A stretch of DNA of 14,766 nucleotides, taken from positions 1 through 14,766 of the forward strand of contig CATIYX010000144.1 of the NCBI GenBank assembly GCA_949739095.1, written 5' to 3'. Below the pieces are notes generated by a model. That model was given only the letters and a program-made list of their open reading frames with translations. It had not been told where the DNA came from and did no database searches. Position numbers and translations under genes: made by a program. Shown piece by piece: positions 1 to 6,424 of the stretch. Within the stretch, counting starts at the first letter, position 1. Each line of letters starts with the position of its first letter. The stretch is from an uncultured Clostridia bacterium. GTDB taxonomy: Bacteria; Bacillota; Clostridia; RUG12999.

Positions 1-30
1 CACTTTTCTGCCTACAAATTTGATGTTCAT
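1..30 (-). CDS. Start of a gene, probably ribosome hibernation promoting factor (HPF/RaiA), cut by the window edge
   Basis: Only ten codons are present, reading MNIKFVGRKV on the minus strand. A perfect AGGAGG Shine-Dalgarno at 38-43 sits 7 nt before the ATG at 28-30, so this is a convincing gene start. The beginning (basic, with an 'I-x-F/V-x-GRKV' first beta strand) resembles clostridial HPF/RaiA proteins, which bind the 30S subunit and inactivate ribosomes in stationary phase. That family call is my inference from ten residues and could be wrong. The gene is separated from fumarase by 240 bp and seems to have its own promoter region. The rest lies outside the window. Confidence 0.4.
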   Translation of the reverse strand, partial: MNIKFVGRKV

Positions 31-47
31 ACAAAAACCTCCTCTTA

Positions 48-66
48 TGTCCGCTTGCGCCGGACA
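48..66 (-). promoter_or_regulatory. Small hairpin just upstream of the SD of the gene at 1-30
   Basis: TGTCCG (48-53) and CGGACA (61-66) can form a 6-bp stem with a 7-nt loop. It ends 5 bp before the AGGAGG at 38-43, inside the likely 5' untranslated region. It could stabilise the mRNA or affect ribosome loading. Function is not known. Confidence 0.35.
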
Positions 67-67
67 C

Positions 68-100
68 CTGTAATATTACAGATACTAGTATCTGCATAAA
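68..100 (-). promoter_or_regulatory. Putative promoter with two overlapping palindromes upstream of the gene at 1-30
   Basis: On the minus strand a -10-like TAATAT (78-73) follows a weak -35-like TTTATG (100-95) with a 16-bp spacer. That spacer is exactly the perfect 16-bp palindrome CAGATACTAGTATCTG (79-94). A second perfect palindrome, CTGTAATATTACAG (68-81), covers the -10 and shares three bases with the first. Palindromes in the spacer and over the -10 are classic repressor or activator positions. The -35 match is poor, so the promoter is tentative; the palindromes are directly visible. Confidence 0.35.
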
Positions 101-150
101 TGGGGCTTCCCATACCCGACAAAAACCATTTTTTGCCGTTTGGGATGACC

Positions 151-184
151 TTTCCCATCTGTCTGCCTCCAGGCAGATGGGAAA
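151..184. repeat. Inverted repeat with two competing pairings, between fumarase and the gene at 1-30
   Basis: TTTCCCATCTG (151-161) and CAGATGGGAAA (174-184) form a perfect 11-bp stem with a 12-nt loop. An alternative compact hairpin, CTGCCT-cc-AGGCAG (163-176), uses three of the same bases, so the two forms exclude each other. There is no T-run directly after the stem on either strand, so it is not a textbook intrinsic terminator. It still is the most likely place for transcription from the fumarase side to stop or be processed. Confidence 0.5.
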
Positions 185-198
185 AGCCGCCCTTACAT

Positions 199-212
199 AT
201 GGGAAATTTCCC
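199..212. repeat. GGGAAATTTCCC palindrome, third copy of an ATGGGAAA motif
   Basis: A perfect 12-bp palindrome lies at 201-212. Its left half, ATGGGAAA (199-206), repeats the right arm of the 151-184 inverted repeat (177-184), and its right half can pair with that arm. The stretch 31-271 contains no gene that I can see; it holds the promoter region and these repeats. Confidence 0.4.
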
Positions 213-271
213 TTGGGGTAGGATTTTGTAATCTGTTCTTTGTGAAACTCAGGAGAATCAATCGCCTGTAC

Positions 272-1114
272 TTATAACACACACTTTCTATGCCGCGTGA
301 CATGACAGCTTATCGTAACCGCTACCGGCAGACCTGCAATATGGGTCGGGAATGTTTCAATATTCACGCCAAGCGATGTCGTATCGCCGCCGAGCCCCGC
401 TGCACCAACGCCCAACCCATTGATTTTCTCCAACAATTCCCTTTCCAAATCCGCATAATAGGGGTCAGGATTACTGCTGTCAATACTGCGTGCCAGTGCT
501 TTTTTGGATAAAATGGCGGCTTTCTCCATACTTCCGCCGATTCCAACGCCAACAACGGTCGGCGGACAGGGGTTGGGTCCTGCTGTTTTCACGGTATCCA
601 GTACGAATTGTACCACACCATCCACCCCTTGGGAGGGTTTAAGCATTTTCACGCCGCCCATATTTTCACTACCAAATCCCTTAGGCATAGCCGTAATGCA
701 GAGTTTGTCACCCGGTATGATTTCATAATGAATCACTGCCGGCGTGTTGTCACCTGTGTTGCCGCGGCGGATAGGGTCTTTCACCACAGACTTTCGCAAA
801 TAGCCGTCCTGGTAGCCCTGGCGAACACCTTCATTGAGAGCTTCTGTCAGGTCGCCGCCTGTGATATGCAGTTCCTGCCCCACCTCTACAAACAGAATCA
901 TCATACCCGTATCCTGACAGATGGGCATTTCTTTTGTTTTTGCAATATCCGCGTTCACCAGCAGCGATTCCAACACATTTTTTCCCACCGGCGACTGTTC
1001 AGTTTCCACTGCGTCTGCAATCGCTCCGCGTATATCATCATTCAGCAGGCAGTTGCTGTCAATGCACATCTGCCGCACTGCGCCGATAATGGTTTCCACA
1101 TCCAACTCCCGCAT
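272..1114 (-). CDS. Class I fumarate hydratase, alpha subunit (280 aa)
   Basis: Oxygen-sensitive [4Fe-4S] fumarase subunit that interconverts fumarate and L-malate in the cytoplasm. The three expected cluster cysteines are present: C66 in PICQDTG, C183 in GPNPCPP and C270 in ISCHVTRH. The family blocks GNTGDNTPAV (118-127) and GSENMGG (148-154) are also there. Length fits the alpha chain of the two-subunit form, in which a separate beta chain of about 180-200 aa completes the active site. The ATG is preceded by GGAGG at 1123-1127, which lies inside the end of the HAD gene; the gap between the genes is 3 bp. Oddly, no beta subunit gene follows: 240 bp of repeats and then a different gene come next. 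L-tartrate dehydratase alpha is a close relative, but the sequence looks more like clostridial fumarase. Confidence 0.88.
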   Translation of the reverse strand: MRELDVETIIGAVRQMCIDSNCLLNDDIRGAIADAVETEQSPVGKNVLESLLVNADIAKTKEMPICQDTGMMILFVEVGQELHITGGDLTEALNEGVRQGYQDGYLRKSVVKDPIRRGNTGDNTPAVIHYEIIPGDKLCITAMPKGFGSENMGGVKMLKPSQGVDGVVQFVLDTVKTAGPNPCPPTVVGVGIGGSMEKAAILSKKALARSIDSSNPDPYYADLERELLEKINGLGVGAAGLGGDTTSLGVNIETFPTHIAGLPVAVTISCHVTRHRKCVL

Positions 1115-1117
1115 ATA

Positions 1118-1777
1118 TTATTCCTCCGTTATTCCATTAATTCTTAAAATATCCAGCGGTGTCTGCGCCAAATAGTCCGCCCCTGTTTCCTGTAATTCCT
1201 GCGCCGAACCAAACCCAAACAATGCACCGATTGCCGCCGTTCCCACACTTTTTGCCGCTTCCATATCGAAACTTCTGTCGCCAATCATTGTGCAGACACT
1301 TAAATCCTTGATACCATGTTTATCAATCACCGCTTGCAACAAATCCTGTTTTTTCTCCTGGTCATGCTGAAAATCCACGCCACAAATGGTTTTAAAATAG
1401 GTCGCCAACCCATAATGCTGCAAAATTTTTTCAGCATAGACCGTTGGTTTGCTGGTCACGACATAGAGCCCTGCACCCGCTTTTTGCAGCGTTTTCAGTG
1501 TCTGTTCCATACCATCATACACGCGCACTTCGCACCAGCCTTTTTCGCTGTAGTATTCACGGTAGCACCGTACCGCTTCTGCACCGCCTGCTTCGTCCAA
1601 ATTCCAAAACTTGGTAAACGACGCCACCAACGGCGGTCCGATATACCTCTTGATGTCCCCTAATTTTTCTCTGCTGATGCCCATAGCGTCCATCGCATGA
1701 CAAATTGCATTTTGAATGCCCTCCTGAGAATCCACCAGCGTTCCGTCTAAATCAAAAAACAAATGTTGATATTTCAT
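1118..1777 (-). CDS. HAD-superfamily phosphatase, phosphoglycolate phosphatase-like (219 aa)
   Basis: Cytoplasmic hydrolase of the HAD family (Gph/PpaX/YjjG-like). Motif I is FDLDGTLVD (8-16) with nucleophile D9 and acid D11. Motif II is VTSKP (107-111). A lysine at 142/143 fits motif III, and GDRSFDME (166-173) is motif IV with D167 and D171 for magnesium. The helical cap between motifs I and II is the C1 type seen in phosphoglycolate and pyrophosphate phosphatases. The start overlaps the GtrA stop in an ATGA arrangement (1774-1777), so translation is probably coupled. The substrate cannot be read from sequence; in this operon it might be a sugar phosphate or a general metabolite-repair target. 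Confidence 0.8.
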   Translation of the reverse strand: MKYQHLFFDLDGTLVDSQEGIQNAICHAMDAMGISREKLGDIKRYIGPPLVASFTKFWNLDEAGGAEAVRCYREYYSEKGWCEVRVYDGMEQTLKTLQKAGAGLYVVTSKPTVYAEKILQHYGLATYFKTICGVDFQHDQEKKQDLLQAVIDKHGIKDLSVCTMIGDRSFDMEAAKSVGTAAIGALFGFGSAQELQETGADYLAQTPLDILRINGITEE

Positions 1778-2256
1778 GCCCTTTCATTTCCTTCCTTTTG
1801 TGTCCCCTTTTCCCGAAACACCCATAACCGATTTCCCAGGAAATTCACCAAAATAGAGACAGGTCCTGCAATGAACAAGTTCGCTAAAATTTCGCTGGTT
1901 TTCATCAAATCAAGTTCCAAATGTAAATGCCCCAGCAGTGAAACCAGCAACCTATTTCCGAAATGTGAGAAAATATTCAGCGCCAGCAGCGATGCACCGA
2001 GAGAAATGAGATTCACCACAACAAATTTACTGAACAACTGTCCGTGCGATTTTTCCTTATTCTGAAATGTCCAGCGTTTGTTCCAGATATAGCTGTGCAG
2101 CGTTGCTGCTGAATAAGAAATAATTTTCGAGATATTACGGTTCAGCCCCAGAAACAGCAAACCCGCAAAAATTAGGTTATCGACCAGCGTATTGAGCACG
2201 CCGACCAGGCTGAACTTTACCAATTTCAAAAGTTCTTTTTTTGTCTTGTCCTTCAT
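1774..2256 (-). CDS. GtrA-family membrane protein (160 aa)
   Basis: Small four-helix membrane protein of the GtrA/DPMS3 family, which takes part in moving or presenting polyprenyl-phosphate-linked sugars. Visible family features are KFSLVGVLNTLVDN (about 14-27) in the first membrane segment and NKRWTF (59-64) between the second and third. Four hydrophobic segments lie near 15-37, 40-57, 74-96 and 115-145. The reading frame also opens at a GTG at 2271, but that start has only an AGAAG-like sequence before it; I prefer the ATG at 2256, which is preceded by a modest GTGGGGA. It follows the PMT gene by about 30 bp, so the pair may work on the same lipid-linked sugar. Confidence 0.75.
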   Translation of the reverse strand: MKDKTKKELLKLVKFSLVGVLNTLVDNLIFAGLLFLGLNRNISKIISYSAATLHSYIWNKRWTFQNKEKSHGQLFSKFVVVNLISLGASLLALNIFSHFGNRLLVSLLGHLHLELDLMKTSEILANLFIAGPVSILVNFLGNRLWVFREKGTQKEGNERA

Positions 2257-2286
2257 TTGTGATATCCCCACTTTTCTTCTATAAGA

Positions 2287-4077
2287 TTACAGGTAAAACA
2301 CCCAGCTTTCAAACCAGCGCAGCACATGTGCCACATATTCTTTTGCCACCGGCATTCCGGAAATAACAGGATAAAATAGGATAAACAGCAGCAAAACCAC
2401 ACCCATATATGTGCCCACGCCCACATAAAACCGTCGTCTGGCAGCATCTGTTTTGATATCTGCATAGATGTTTTGTAGCACATACGCTATCATAATCATC
2501 AAAAACGGCGTGCTGGCAAAATAGTGGTAGATAAACAGTACGCGCGGAATCGGCATCCACGGTACGATTTGTGACAGTAATGCCAACACCAAAAACCACG
2601 CTTTACCGTCCCGCTTTTTCAACGCAGTGAACAACGTCGCAAAAAACGCTATCAAGCCGACCCACCAAACTGCCGGATTGCCGAAACAGGAGATGGTAGA
2701 AATCTGTCCCGCGCCCAAATCCTGATAATAGTACCACATGGGTTTATACATAATAGGCCACGTATACCACATGGACGCATAAGGATGAGACTGCTGCAAT
2801 TTATTATGGTAAGAAAACATATTTTTCTGGTAATCCAACAGTTCGCGGAAAGTATAGGGGTGTCCTTCAATAAAGCGGAACGGGATATAGGACGCAAAGT
2901 AAATCGCACAGGGAATCACAATGAAAAATCCCACGCAGCACAGCAGAATCACTCCTGTCCTCTTGCCATATGCCGCCACAGCTTTTTCTACCGCGCCACC
3001 CTGTTTTTTCGCCTCCAAATATTCCCGCAGTCGCCCTGCCATGTGCACGAAAAAGATTGCTGCCAACCCAAATCCACTATAGATTCCTGTCCATTTGGAC
3101 GCACACGCCAATCCGAAAAATACGCCGCTGCCCAGCAAGGCAAGCAATGGCTGCCTGAGTCCTGTTTTTTGGTAATTTCCTGCATAGAAACAATACATAC
3201 AATAATAGCTCAGCAGTATGAACACCACAGGGTAAGAGTCTATCGTTGCAATGCGGGTCTGCGTGAAATGCATGAAATCAAACGTCAGCAAAAATGCGGC
3301 AATGAACGCAAACCACGGCTTTTTCGTGATACGCCGCGCAAGCAGATAAATGGCAAAAATCATGAAAATGCCAAACAGATTGCCCATGAATCGCCAGCCA
3401 AACGGCGTCATGCCGAACATCTGTGTACCAAGCGCAATGAACAGCTTGCCGAGCGGTGGATGGGATGTTTCCGTCGGTTCAATATGATGCACATTTTCAT
3501 ATGCTGTACGCGCATGGTAAATCTCGTCAAAATAGGAACCGTTCAAATATGACGGCATGGACTGTACCAGATTTTGCTCGTCTATCAGCCGCTCCGGCGT
3601 TTCGCAGCCGGTAACAGTTGTAATCTTGATTTGCTTGTCATTTTCGTCAAACAATCCCACTTCATATAAATAGGCTTTGTTATTTTCCTGTGGTATCATT
3701 TTGATATATTGTGCCCGGGCGTTTACTGCCACAGAAACCCACTGGAATACGTTGGTGTTTTTTTGTCCGCTGACGTCCTGCCACTCTTGCCCATCGACCG
3801 AATAGGACACGTTATAGTCCGTGATGGTCTGCCCGCGGAAAAAATTCAATTTCGCCACATCCTCCGGCTGCGCCAAAGTAATGATAATCTGATCATTTTT
3901 CCCATGACGGATATGAGTTTGCGGTGCAGTGCGGTCACCCAAATTCACAAAGGACAAAATACCATATACCAACAACAGGATTCCCAGCAGCAGCGCGTCC
4001 AGTCTGCCCCAACGCCCAGGTGTGTCGGGTTCTTTTATCCTAAAATTGGTTTTGTTATTTCTTGATGGCTGTTTCAA
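2287..4077 (-). CDS. PMT-family (GT39) protein glycosyltransferase with lectin-like insert (596 aa)
   Basis: Integral membrane GT-C enzyme related to dolichyl-phosphate-mannose protein mannosyltransferases. It would transfer a sugar from a polyprenyl phosphate carrier to exported proteins outside the membrane. After a basic, polar N-terminus and TM1 (about 26-46), residues 55-155 form an external stretch with a discoidin (F5/8 type C)-like pattern, including YSVDGQEW near 92-99. Then comes the catalytic loop FDEIYHARTAYE with D184/E185, HPPLGK (206-211) and QTRIATIDSY (273-282). Further membrane segments and a C-terminal PMT-type four-helix region follow. The frame is open from a TTG at 4092, but a perfect GGAGGG (4085-4090) stands 7 nt before a second TTG at 4075-4077, so I chose that one. 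It overlaps the upstream gene by 23 bp. Confidence 0.82.
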   Translation of the reverse strand: MKQPSRNNKTNFRIKEPDTPGRWGRLDALLLGILLLVYGILSFVNLGDRTAPQTHIRHGKNDQIIITLAQPEDVAKLNFFRGQTITDYNVSYSVDGQEWQDVSGQKNTNVFQWVSVAVNARAQYIKMIPQENNKAYLYEVGLFDENDKQIKITTVTGCETPERLIDEQNLVQSMPSYLNGSYFDEIYHARTAYENVHHIEPTETSHPPLGKLFIALGTQMFGMTPFGWRFMGNLFGIFMIFAIYLLARRITKKPWFAFIAAFLLTFDFMHFTQTRIATIDSYPVVFILLSYYCMYCFYAGNYQKTGLRQPLLALLGSGVFFGLACASKWTGIYSGFGLAAIFFVHMAGRLREYLEAKKQGGAVEKAVAAYGKRTGVILLCCVGFFIVIPCAIYFASYIPFRFIEGHPYTFRELLDYQKNMFSYHNKLQQSHPYASMWYTWPIMYKPMWYYYQDLGAGQISTISCFGNPAVWWVGLIAFFATLFTALKKRDGKAWFLVLALLSQIVPWMPIPRVLFIYHYFASTPFLMIMIAYVLQNIYADIKTDAARRRFYVGVGTYMGVVLLLFILFYPVISGMPVAKEYVAHVLRWFESWVFYL

Positions 4078-5368
4078 ATTTTTTCCCTCCAAAACAGTAG
4101 TATATTAGTAGCAGGAATGCCGCCAAATTTAGCACGGAAATGGTAATCATAAACACGTCGTCCTGCGGTATGTGATACACAGGCTGTCCTTGCAGTGACA
4201 GAAACAAGACATAGCCAATATTCAAAAACGCCGTAAAGCTAAATATGCCAAAAAAGTGCCGAATCCCTGCTTTATTTTCCAGTAAATACGCCGCAAGCAG
4301 TAGCGCAATGCTGGGTAACATATAACGCTCATGCATTTTGGTTCCCAGCAGACACAGTCCGATATTCAAAAATGCTGCCGCGGTCAAAATGCCCCGTTTA
4401 TGGTAGGCACAAGCGCTGGCAAGTACCACTACCGTCATCAACACGATGCCCCAAACTTGGTATGAAATCCCCAGCATGGTTTGGTCAAGCGCGGTAAAGT
4501 TACCGCCAAAAATTGCGTACAAATTAAACGTATTAAGTGTTGCATAGTTATAGGAGGATAGCGTCCCCATATAGAGTTTCAAAATCCAGTTCCATTCCTG
4601 TCCCGCTGAAAACGGCAAAACGCCTGCTATAAACACTGCCACACCAATGCCAACACATTTTATCACCAGCAGCCACGTGCCTCTTTCTTTCTTCACAAAC
4701 AGGTCAATCATATACCACAGGTAAATCGGGAAAAAGACCAGTGCTTGCGGCTTGACGAGCAGTGCCACCGCATAGGAGACTGTGGAGGCAATATGGCGTT
4801 TTTCGCTGAGAAAATAGAATGCCAGCAACAGGAAAAAGACAAACACGCCGTCCACCTGTCCCCACAAGGACGCGGTGGTGATGAACGCCGGATGAAAAGC
4901 ATATACTGCCGCAAGCGCCAGCCCGGCGGTTTGTTTTTCCTGTTTGCAGCCAATGCGCCAAATCAGATATGCCGTCCCCAATTCAAACAACGTGGCAGGT
5001 AGCTTCAATAAAATCAAAAATGCACCGCTATCCGTCGAAAGCGAAAATATGCGCCGCAACATACCTACAAGATACAAGATATACATATATCCGGGTGGAT
5101 AGTCCAAAAAAATGTTGTTTTGCGCCGCATAAGCATACATGTGGGGAATCCCCTGTGAAAATGCCATGTCGCCCCATGCGGTGAAACAGCCAATGTCCAC
5201 GCTGTAGCCACGCACAGACGCGGCTAGTACCACACGAAAAACAAACGCTACCGCTAACACAAACCATATTTTTATATTCCTCTTCTCCCGAAAGAGCTTG
5301 TCCTGATATTTCCAGAACAGCAGCATACCGAAAAACAGTGCACTACCACATAGTATCAAAGCAATCAT
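4055..5368 (-). CDS. Multi-spanning GT-C-type glycosyltransferase, Gpi18/COG5542-like (437 aa)
   Basis: Hydrophobic protein with roughly ten or more membrane segments. It carries the GT-C hallmark of an aspartate in the first external loop (SVDIGCFTAWGDMAF, D58), followed by LDYPPGYMYIL (88-98), a pattern typical of bacterial Gpi18-like mannosyltransferases. A later KMHERYMLP motif also recurs in this group. Such enzymes take sugar from a polyprenyl phosphate donor; acceptor and sugar are unknown here. The ATG (5366-5368) is preceded by GAGGAAA and overlaps the rsuA-like stop by 4 bp; its own end overlaps the PMT gene. Together with PMT and GtrA it forms an envelope glycosylation module. An enzyme for making the polyprenyl-phosphate sugar is not visible in the window. 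Confidence 0.72.
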   Translation of the reverse strand: MIALILCGSALFFGMLLFWKYQDKLFREKRNIKIWFVLAVAFVFRVVLAASVRGYSVDIGCFTAWGDMAFSQGIPHMYAYAAQNNIFLDYPPGYMYILYLVGMLRRIFSLSTDSGAFLILLKLPATLFELGTAYLIWRIGCKQEKQTAGLALAAVYAFHPAFITTASLWGQVDGVFVFFLLLAFYFLSEKRHIASTVSYAVALLVKPQALVFFPIYLWYMIDLFVKKERGTWLLVIKCVGIGVAVFIAGVLPFSAGQEWNWILKLYMGTLSSYNYATLNTFNLYAIFGGNFTALDQTMLGISYQVWGIVLMTVVVLASACAYHKRGILTAAAFLNIGLCLLGTKMHERYMLPSIALLLAAYLLENKAGIRHFFGIFSFTAFLNIGYVLFLSLQGQPVYHIPQDDVFMITISVLNLAAFLLLIYYCFGGKKFETAIKK

Positions 5369-6084
5369 ATTATTTCCTCAATTCCCAACTTCTTACATTC
5401 TTCTGTCGAAAGCGGACGGTATTCTCCGGGCTGCAAGGTTTCATCCAGTGGTACTGAACCAAACCGGATGCGTTTCAGATAGCACACGCGGTTGCCCACC
5501 GCTTCAAACATGCGTTTTACCTGATGAAACTTTCCTTCATAGATGGTAAGCTGAATTTGCCGCGGATTGTTCTCATCCAACACAAGCTGCGCGGGCAAAG
5601 TCTGATACCCGTCCTCCAGTGTCACGCCCTGTTCAAACGCCACTATGTATGAAGGCTGTGCGTCCTGTGCAAGCTGCGCCAGATAGGTTTTTGGCACATG
5701 TTTGCGCGGAGACAGCAAACGGTGCGCTGTTTGCCCATCGTTGGTCAGCAGAAGAAATCCTTCTGTATCACGGTCCAACCGTCCCACCGGAAACGGCGCA
5801 AACCGACGCGCTTCCTCGTCCAGCAAATCCACCACCGTCGGAAAGCGGTTGTCCTCCGTTGCCGACACCACGCCGTCCGGCTTATTCATCATCAGATAAA
5901 CATATTTTTGATAGTGAAACGGCTTGCCAAACACCGTAATTTGTGCCGCGGCAGGGTCGATATGCAACGACGGGTCGCGAACTTCCTGCCCGTCTACTAA
6001 CACGCCGCCGGTACGCAAAAGCTGTTTGATTTCCTTGCGCGACCCCAGTCCGCTGCCCGCTAAAATTTTATCCAGCCGATCCAT
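5365..6084 (-). CDS. rRNA pseudouridine synthase, RsuA/RluB/RluF family (239 aa)
   Basis: Isomerises a uridine in ribosomal RNA to pseudouridine. An N-terminal S4 RNA-binding domain (about 1-60, beginning MDRLDKILAGSGLGSRKE) is followed by the catalytic domain. NKPDGVVSATED (67-78) and GRLDRDTEGFLLLTNDG (101-117) are the family signatures, with D104 as the expected catalytic aspartate. The 'STED/PTVVDLL' style favours RsuA (16S position 516) over RluB, but this cannot be settled by eye. The frame stays open upstream to 6147; the ATG at 6084 is chosen because GGAGG (6091-6095) lies 6 nt before it and the S4 domain starts there. It is the first gene of the minus-strand operon and has a long structured leader. 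Confidence 0.85.
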   Translation of the reverse strand: MDRLDKILAGSGLGSRKEIKQLLRTGGVLVDGQEVRDPSLHIDPAAAQITVFGKPFHYQKYVYLMMNKPDGVVSATEDNRFPTVVDLLDEEARRFAPFPVGRLDRDTEGFLLLTNDGQTAHRLLSPRKHVPKTYLAQLAQDAQPSYIVAFEQGVTLEDGYQTLPAQLVLDENNPRQIQLTIYEGKFHQVKRMFEAVGNRVCYLKRIRFGSVPLDETLQPGEYRPLSTEECKKLGIEEII

Positions 6085-6325
6085 ATGGTTCCTCCAAAAT
6101 TGTTTTGGTATAATTTCGTGCATCGCCGGTTTTGAGCGAAACGACAAAACAATCCGGCGGCGCTTTTTAATTCATGAAATCTGTGGACATGTACCGAAGA
6201 TTTCATACCTCTCAGCCGCGAGCGTTTCGGTAGGAATGCTGCGTGAGTGACGCGGCTGCACGGGGTGTTCACGAGGGGGACGGCTTGACGGTCGCCAGAC
6301 CGGAACAAATCTCCCCTCGTATCGT
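6085..6325 (-). ncRNA. Structured leader or small RNA upstream of the rsuA-like gene, class not recognised
   Basis: About 240 nt lie between a good promoter and the rsuA-like start. Perfect helices are: 6313-6320 with 6271-6278 (8 bp), enclosing a 5-bp hairpin 6298-6302/6289-6293; 6251-6258 with 6213-6220 (8 bp, CAGCCGCG/CGCGGCTG); 6198-6206 with 6174-6182 (9 bp); and 6154-6158 plus 6145-6149 with 6125-6134 (10 bp with a 4-nt bulge). TTCGGTA (6226-6232), in the loop of the second helix, can pair with TACCGAA (6192-6198), mostly in the loop of the third, giving a possible 7-bp kissing contact. It may be a cis-acting leader (riboswitch or autoregulatory rRNA-like site) or an independent small RNA. 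It lacks the core signatures of the T-box, SAM, TPP, FMN and cobalamin classes as I know them. Confidence 0.45.
6091..6108 (-). promoter_or_regulatory. Hairpin occluding part of the rsuA-like Shine-Dalgarno
   Basis: On the minus strand CCAAAA-caa-TTTTGG (6108-6094) is a perfect 6-bp hairpin. Its 3' arm ends with the first two G of the GGAGG at 6095-6091. Closing the hairpin would hide part of the ribosome binding site, so it could act as the output switch of the structured leader upstream. The stem is A/T-rich and weak alone, so the effect is an inference. Confidence 0.4.
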
Positions 6326-6331
6326 GTGTTT

Positions 6332-6360
6332 ATTATACCATATTATTTTAAAAAAAACAA
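6332..6360 (-). promoter_or_regulatory. Sigma-A-type promoter of the rsuA-fumarase operon
   Basis: On the minus strand TTGTTT (6360-6355) and a perfect TATAAT (6337-6332) are separated by 17 bp, with an A/T-rich spacer. Transcription would begin near 6325, at the very start of the structured leader. This is the best promoter match I see in the window. Confidence 0.65.
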
Positions 6361-6424
6361 TACCAGGAAAACCGAATACAGTGGTCTTTCTTATTTTACC
6401 ATCATAGCATCAACTTTGGTGATA

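Noticed and set aside
151..184. Intrinsic terminator for the fumarase operon
   Set aside because: The stem is good but no T-run follows on either strand; kept as an inverted repeat with uncertain role.
608..1147. 179-aa plus-strand frame opposite the fumarase gene
   Set aside because: Fumarase has all its catalytic motifs on the other strand; this frame is rich in H, F and C without any pattern.
2785..3552. 255-aa plus-strand frame opposite the PMT gene
   Set aside because: Shadow of a well-supported membrane protein gene; basic, cysteine-rich composition and no ribosome binding site.
6060..6308. 82-aa minus-strand reading frame across the rsuA leader
   Set aside because: No SD at its start, odd composition, and it overlaps the start of the rsuA-like gene in another frame; the DNA is better explained by RNA helices.
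6206..6325. TPP riboswitch suggested by CTGAGAGG on the minus strand (6208-6215)
   Set aside because: The matching second half of the TPP aptamer (ACCTGATC and GGATAATGCCAGCG-type blocks) is absent, and the adjacent gene has nothing to do with thiamine.
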